NCBI GenBank assembly: GCA_937877595.1
Contig: CALFIY010000015.1
Span: forward strand, 1 to 25,782
Source of the DNA: an uncultured Prevotella sp.
GTDB taxonomy: Bacteria > Bacteroidota > Bacteroidia > Bacteroidales > Bacteroidaceae
Direction of reading: 5' to 3'
DNA: 25,782 nt
Numbering within the stretch: the first letter of the stretch is position 1; every line of letters starts with the position of its first letter. The position numbers and the translations under genes are program-made. The notes under the pieces are model-generated. The model worked only from the letters and a program-made list of their open reading frames with translations. It did not search any database and was not told the origin of the DNA. Of the stretch, positions 22,818 to 25,782 are shown piece by piece.

Positions 22818-24251
22818 ATGACCTATATGACAACCAGAAACAACTTTTTTGCCATAGGCTTAGTGCTTTGTACAGCAATGATTCCTGCTTCGGCGCGCGA
22901 CTACAACATCGTTGACTATGGCGCTTTGAGCGATACGACAGTACTGAGTACCAGTGCACTTCAGCAGGCTATCGACGATTGTTCCAAGGCTGGCGGAGGG
23001 CGGGTTGTCGTGCCTGTAGGCAATTACAAAACAGGCACGGTCGTGCTCCGTTCCTATGTGCACCTCTATCTGGAGCAGGGAGCCACACTCTATGGCAGCA
23101 CCGACTTGGCTGATTACAAGCCCATGCGGTCTGACTACGTGTCGCTGCGCACTCAGACTTCAACCATCCAACTCATTTATGCCGACCGTGTGAGCCATGT
23201 GGTCATAGATGGCTACGGCACCATCGATGGCCGTGGTCGGGCATTCACCAAACAATCGTGGAACGATGAGGGTATCACGCGTCCCCATCTGCTGCGTTTC
23301 ATAGAGAGCGAGGATATCACGGTGAAGAATATTACTTTGAAGAATTCCGGCTGCTGGATGCAGCACTACCTGGCCTGCGACCGTGTAAGAATAGAAGATG
23401 TCAAGGTGTTCAACCGTAACAACTACAACAACGATGCCCTTGACATTGACGGTTGCCATGAGGTAGTGGTCAGAGGACTGATAGCCGACTCTGACGACGA
23501 CGGCATCACTCTTAAGAGCACGTCGCCCCGCCTCTGCGAGCACATACGCATATCCGATTGTCTTGTGTCGAGCCACTGCAATGCCGTGAAACTGGGTACC
23601 GAGACCAACGGCGGCTTCCGCGATATAAGTATTAGCGGCATTGTTGTCAAGCCGAGCAGCAATCAGCAGGAGAAGTTCTTCGGCGAGTGGAAAGGCACGT
23701 CGGCACTTTCGCTTGAGATTGTCGACGGTGGCGTGATGGAGAATATCAGTGTTGCCGACTTCACGGTTGAGGGTACGGAGTCACCCATCTTCATTCGTCT
23801 TGGCAATCGCGGCCGGGGCTACCAACTGGCTGCTGGTGCCACGACACTGGGCGGCAACGGCAACGACGACCGGATAACTCAGTTGATTCCCATCCGTCAT
23901 GTGGGAAGCATTGACGGCATCAGTATCAGCCGTTTCACTGTGCGCAACGCTGGTGCCGTGGGTTGTAGCATAACAGGTCTTCCTGACCATCCTGTTGGCA
24001 ATGTTCGGCTGTCAGACATTTTTATTCATCACAAGGGTGGGGTAGCCTATTCCGATATGCCAGCCATCAGTGCGTCCGTGGCCGATGAGAAAGAAAAGTC
24101 ATACCCAGAAGCCACGATGTGGGGCTGCCTGCCAGCCAAGGGCTTCTTTGTGCGCCACGCCTTTAATGTCCACTTCAGCAATGTCACCATACTTACCGAC
24201 GCGCCCGACATACGTCCCGACTTCGTTTACATCGACACCGTGGAAAAGTAA
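22818..24251 (+). CDS. Secreted glycoside hydrolase family 28 (pectin-degrading)
   Basis: A 477-residue parallel beta-helix enzyme of the polygalacturonase family, probably cutting galacturonic-acid links in pectin or rhamnogalacturonan. A signal peptide covers about 1-26 (FFAIGLVLCTAMIPASA). YNIVDYGAL opens the helix fold. The acid motifs are NNDALDID (204-211, with Asp206 and Asp209) and DSDDDG (224-229), then SSHCNAVKLGTE (251-262), where classic polygalacturonases have a GHG and an RIK motif. The SHC and KLG forms occur in divergent GH28 groups, so the exact substrate and endo/exo mode are uncertain. A second ATG at 22827 is an equally possible start. No SusC/SusD pair lies next to it. 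Confidence 0.87.
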   Translation: MTYMTTRNNFFAIGLVLCTAMIPASARDYNIVDYGALSDTTVLSTSALQQAIDDCSKAGGGRVVVPVGNYKTGTVVLRSYVHLYLEQGATLYGSTDLADYKPMRSDYVSLRTQTSTIQLIYADRVSHVVIDGYGTIDGRGRAFTKQSWNDEGITRPHLLRFIESEDITVKNITLKNSGCWMQHYLACDRVRIEDVKVFNRNNYNNDALDIDGCHEVVVRGLIADSDDDGITLKSTSPRLCEHIRISDCLVSSHCNAVKLGTETNGGFRDISISGIVVKPSSNQQEKFFGEWKGTSALSLEIVDGGVMENISVADFTVEGTESPIFIRLGNRGRGYQLAAGATTLGGNGNDDRITQLIPIRHVGSIDGISISRFTVRNAGAVGCSITGLPDHPVGNVRLSDIFIHHKGGVAYSDMPAISASVADEKEKSYPEATMWGCLPAKGFFVRHAFNVHFSNVTILTDAPDIRPDFVYIDTVEK

Positions 24252-24366
24252 CTTTGATTGCAAAATAAAACAGTTTTTATTTTTGTAAAAAGGCTGCTGG
24301 TGAAAACTCTGACCTTGTGGACTTAGTTTCTATCGCTTGTGAGTAAAAATAAAAAACATTTTTTCT

Positions 24367-24397
24367 TTTGCATTCCGCTCGCTTAATCGTAACTTTG
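24367..24397 (+). promoter_or_regulatory. Promoter placing queA almost without a leader
   Basis: TTTG (24367-24370), 19 bases, then TAACTTTG (24390-24397). The queA ATG begins only 8 bases after the -7 box, so the transcript would start at or within a few bases of it. A second candidate, TTTG at 24253-24256 with TATTTTTG at 24278-24285, overlaps an AT-only inverted repeat and may instead be the end of the GH28 transcript. The 153-base gap holds no other feature. Confidence 0.65.
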
Positions 24398-24404
24398 CAG
24401 CCCA

Positions 24405-25652
24405 ATGAGTAATCCTAAGGAAATACGGATAGCCCAGTATGACTACGAACTGCCTGACGAGAGAATTGCAAAATTCCCTGTGGCAGAGCGCGACAAGTCG
24501 AAACTGCTGATATATCACGACGGAAAGGTCAGCGAGGCCATTTTTTGCAATATAAGCCATTATCTGCCTGCTGGCAGCATGATGGTGTTCAATAACACAC
24601 GGGTGATACAGGCGCGCCTTCATTTCCACAAGTCCACAGGAGCGCAGATAGAACTATTCCTGCTGGAGCCTGTGGCTCCGGCCGACTACGAACAGATGTT
24701 CCAGACGACGGGACGCTGCTCGTGGCTCTGCATGGTGGGCAATCTGAAGAAGTGGAAGGAGGGGGCGCTGGAGCGCAGCGTCATGGTAGGCTCCCACGAG
24801 GTGCATCTCACGGCAGAACGGCATGGGGAGCGCGGCACAAGTCACTGGATAGACTTCTGCTGGGAGGCTGGCGGCGCCAGTGTGTCGTTTGCCGAGATAC
24901 TGGAGGCGATGGGTGAACTGCCAATACCGCCATATCTCAACCGCGCTACACAGGAGAGCGACAAGCAGACATATCAGACGGTCTACTCGAAAGTGAAGGG
25001 TAGTGTGGCAGCGCCAACGGCTGGCTTGCACTTCACTGAGCGTGTACTCAACGAGATTGATGCGTGTGGCATAGAGCGCGACGAGGTGACGCTGCACGTT
25101 GGTGCAGGTACTTTCCGCCCTGTGAAGAGCGAACGGATGGCAGGCCACGACATGCATACAGAGTATATCGTGGTGCACCGACACACAATAGAGCGGCTGT
25201 TGGCTCATAATGCGGAGACAATAGCAGTAGGCACCACGAGTGTACGCACTCTGGAGAGTCTCTACTACATGGGATTGAAACTGGAGAACTCACCTCTGCT
25301 GGAGGAAGAGGACTTGCACGTGGCTCAATGGGAGCCATACCAGACGGCAGAGCCCATGCCGATTAACGCAGTGAAGGCTCTGCAGAACGTGCTCGACTGG
25401 ATGGACAGGCGCTCTACAGACGTGCTCCACTCGTCGACACAGATTATAATAGTGCCAGGATACAAGTACAAGATAGTGCGCATGCTGGTGACTAATTTCC
25501 ATCAACCCAAGAGTACGCTGTTGCTGCTGGTGAGTGCCTTCGTAGGCGGCGACTGGCGCACAATATACCAGTATGCCCTTGACCACGATTTCCGCTTCCT
25601 GAGTTATGGCGACTCTTCGCTGCTAACATTGACAGTTGACAGTTGTTCTTAG
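24405..25652 (+). CDS. queA: S-adenosylmethionine:tRNA ribosyltransferase-isomerase
   Basis: QueA transfers and rearranges the ribose of S-adenosylmethionine onto 7-aminomethyl-7-deazaguanine in tRNA, giving epoxyqueuosine. The 415-residue protein has the family blocks YELPDERIAKFP at the N-terminus, MMVFNNTRVIQARL (about 63-76), AAPTAGLHFTERVL, LHVGAGTFRPVK, TTSVRTLESL, and TNFHQPKSTLLLLVSAFVG followed by FLSYGDSSLL. The somewhat long form is usual in Bacteroidetes. The last residues (TVDSCS) come from a TTGACAGTTGACAGTTG phrase that belongs to the repeat downstream, so the natural C-terminus has probably been altered. The start at 24405 fits homologues that begin with a short tail before RIAQYDYELP. 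Confidence 0.95.
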   Translation: MSNPKEIRIAQYDYELPDERIAKFPVAERDKSKLLIYHDGKVSEAIFCNISHYLPAGSMMVFNNTRVIQARLHFHKSTGAQIELFLLEPVAPADYEQMFQTTGRCSWLCMVGNLKKWKEGALERSVMVGSHEVHLTAERHGERGTSHWIDFCWEAGGASVSFAEILEAMGELPIPPYLNRATQESDKQTYQTVYSKVKGSVAAPTAGLHFTERVLNEIDACGIERDEVTLHVGAGTFRPVKSERMAGHDMHTEYIVVHRHTIERLLAHNAETIAVGTTSVRTLESLYYMGLKLENSPLLEEEDLHVAQWEPYQTAEPMPINAVKALQNVLDWMDRRSTDVLHSSTQIIIVPGYKYKIVRMLVTNFHQPKSTLLLLVSAFVGGDWRTIYQYALDHDFRFLSYGDSSLLTLTVDSCS

Positions 25653-25718
25653 TTGTCCTGGTTCTTGGCAGGCCAAGCGGTGGAGCCGAGCGGTCGTAAA
25701 GAATATGAATTATGAATT
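25642..25718 (+). repeat. Dispersed hairpin repeat, copy D
   Basis: The 59-base core (25642-25700) aligns without gaps to copy C. It has a GTTGTTCTT lead, a CTTGGC-AG-GCCAAG hairpin at 25664-25677, then CGGTGGAGCCGAGCGG and TCGTAAA. The second hairpin keeps pairing through a T-G pair (CGGT/GCCG). A TATGAATTATGAATT phrase follows. The left end overlaps the queA stop codon. The remaining bases to 25782 show no gene. Confidence 0.8.
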
Positions 25719-25782
25719 TTCTCCGTGGAAACAGCATAAAAATCGCAAAGAGTGGTAAAATGAGGGTTAAACTTTGAGTTTC

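Overview
The window looks like the chromosome of a Bacteroidales bacterium, most likely Prevotellaceae. The reasons are promoters of the Bacteroidetes type (TAnnTTTG at -7 with TTG or TTTG about 20 bases upstream), weak Shine-Dalgarno sequences, the gene order rseC-rnfBCDGEA, a MutA/MutB methylmalonyl-CoA mutase pair, a LutABC set and a GH28 pectin enzyme. Most of it is housekeeping or energy metabolism. The unusual signals are at the left edge and in the gaps between genes.

Left to right: (1) Positions 1-495 hold the 3' end of a surface-type protein. Its last codons and a downstream 13-bp hairpin resemble the variable region and target hairpin of a diversity-generating retroelement (DGR); no reverse transcriptase or template repeat was seen in the window. 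(2) Positions 6326-700 (minus) carry DUF4332, an SGNH hydrolase, lutA, lutB, lutC and radA, with short gaps. The lutA-lutB and lutC-radA gaps hold copies of a small dispersed repeat. (3) Positions 6529-9242 (plus) are an operon of a ROK sugar kinase, a hexapeptide acyltransferase and a GT4 glycosyltransferase, ending in a 21-base tandem repeat. (4) Positions 15613-9469 (minus) carry cdd, serS, mutA and mutB. The mutA-mutB gap holds a decayed GxxExxY gene inside an inverted-repeat-bounded cassette. (5) Positions 15683-16875 (plus) encode a LysM glucosaminidase and a small lipoprotein. (6) Positions 16983-22632 (plus) are rseC plus the six-subunit Rnf complex, closed by a strong terminator. (7) Positions 22818-24251 encode a secreted GH28 enzyme. 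(8) Positions 24405-25652 encode queA, whose 3' end runs into another copy of the dispersed repeat.

Metabolically, Rnf (ferredoxin:NAD+ oxidoreduction coupled to ion pumping), LutABC (lactate oxidation) and methylmalonyl-CoA mutase (succinate to propionate) fit an anaerobic fermenter that makes succinate and propionate and degrades plant cell wall. No rRNA, tRNA, CRISPR array or intact transposase gene was found by reading. Protein identities rest on motif recognition, since no database search was possible.
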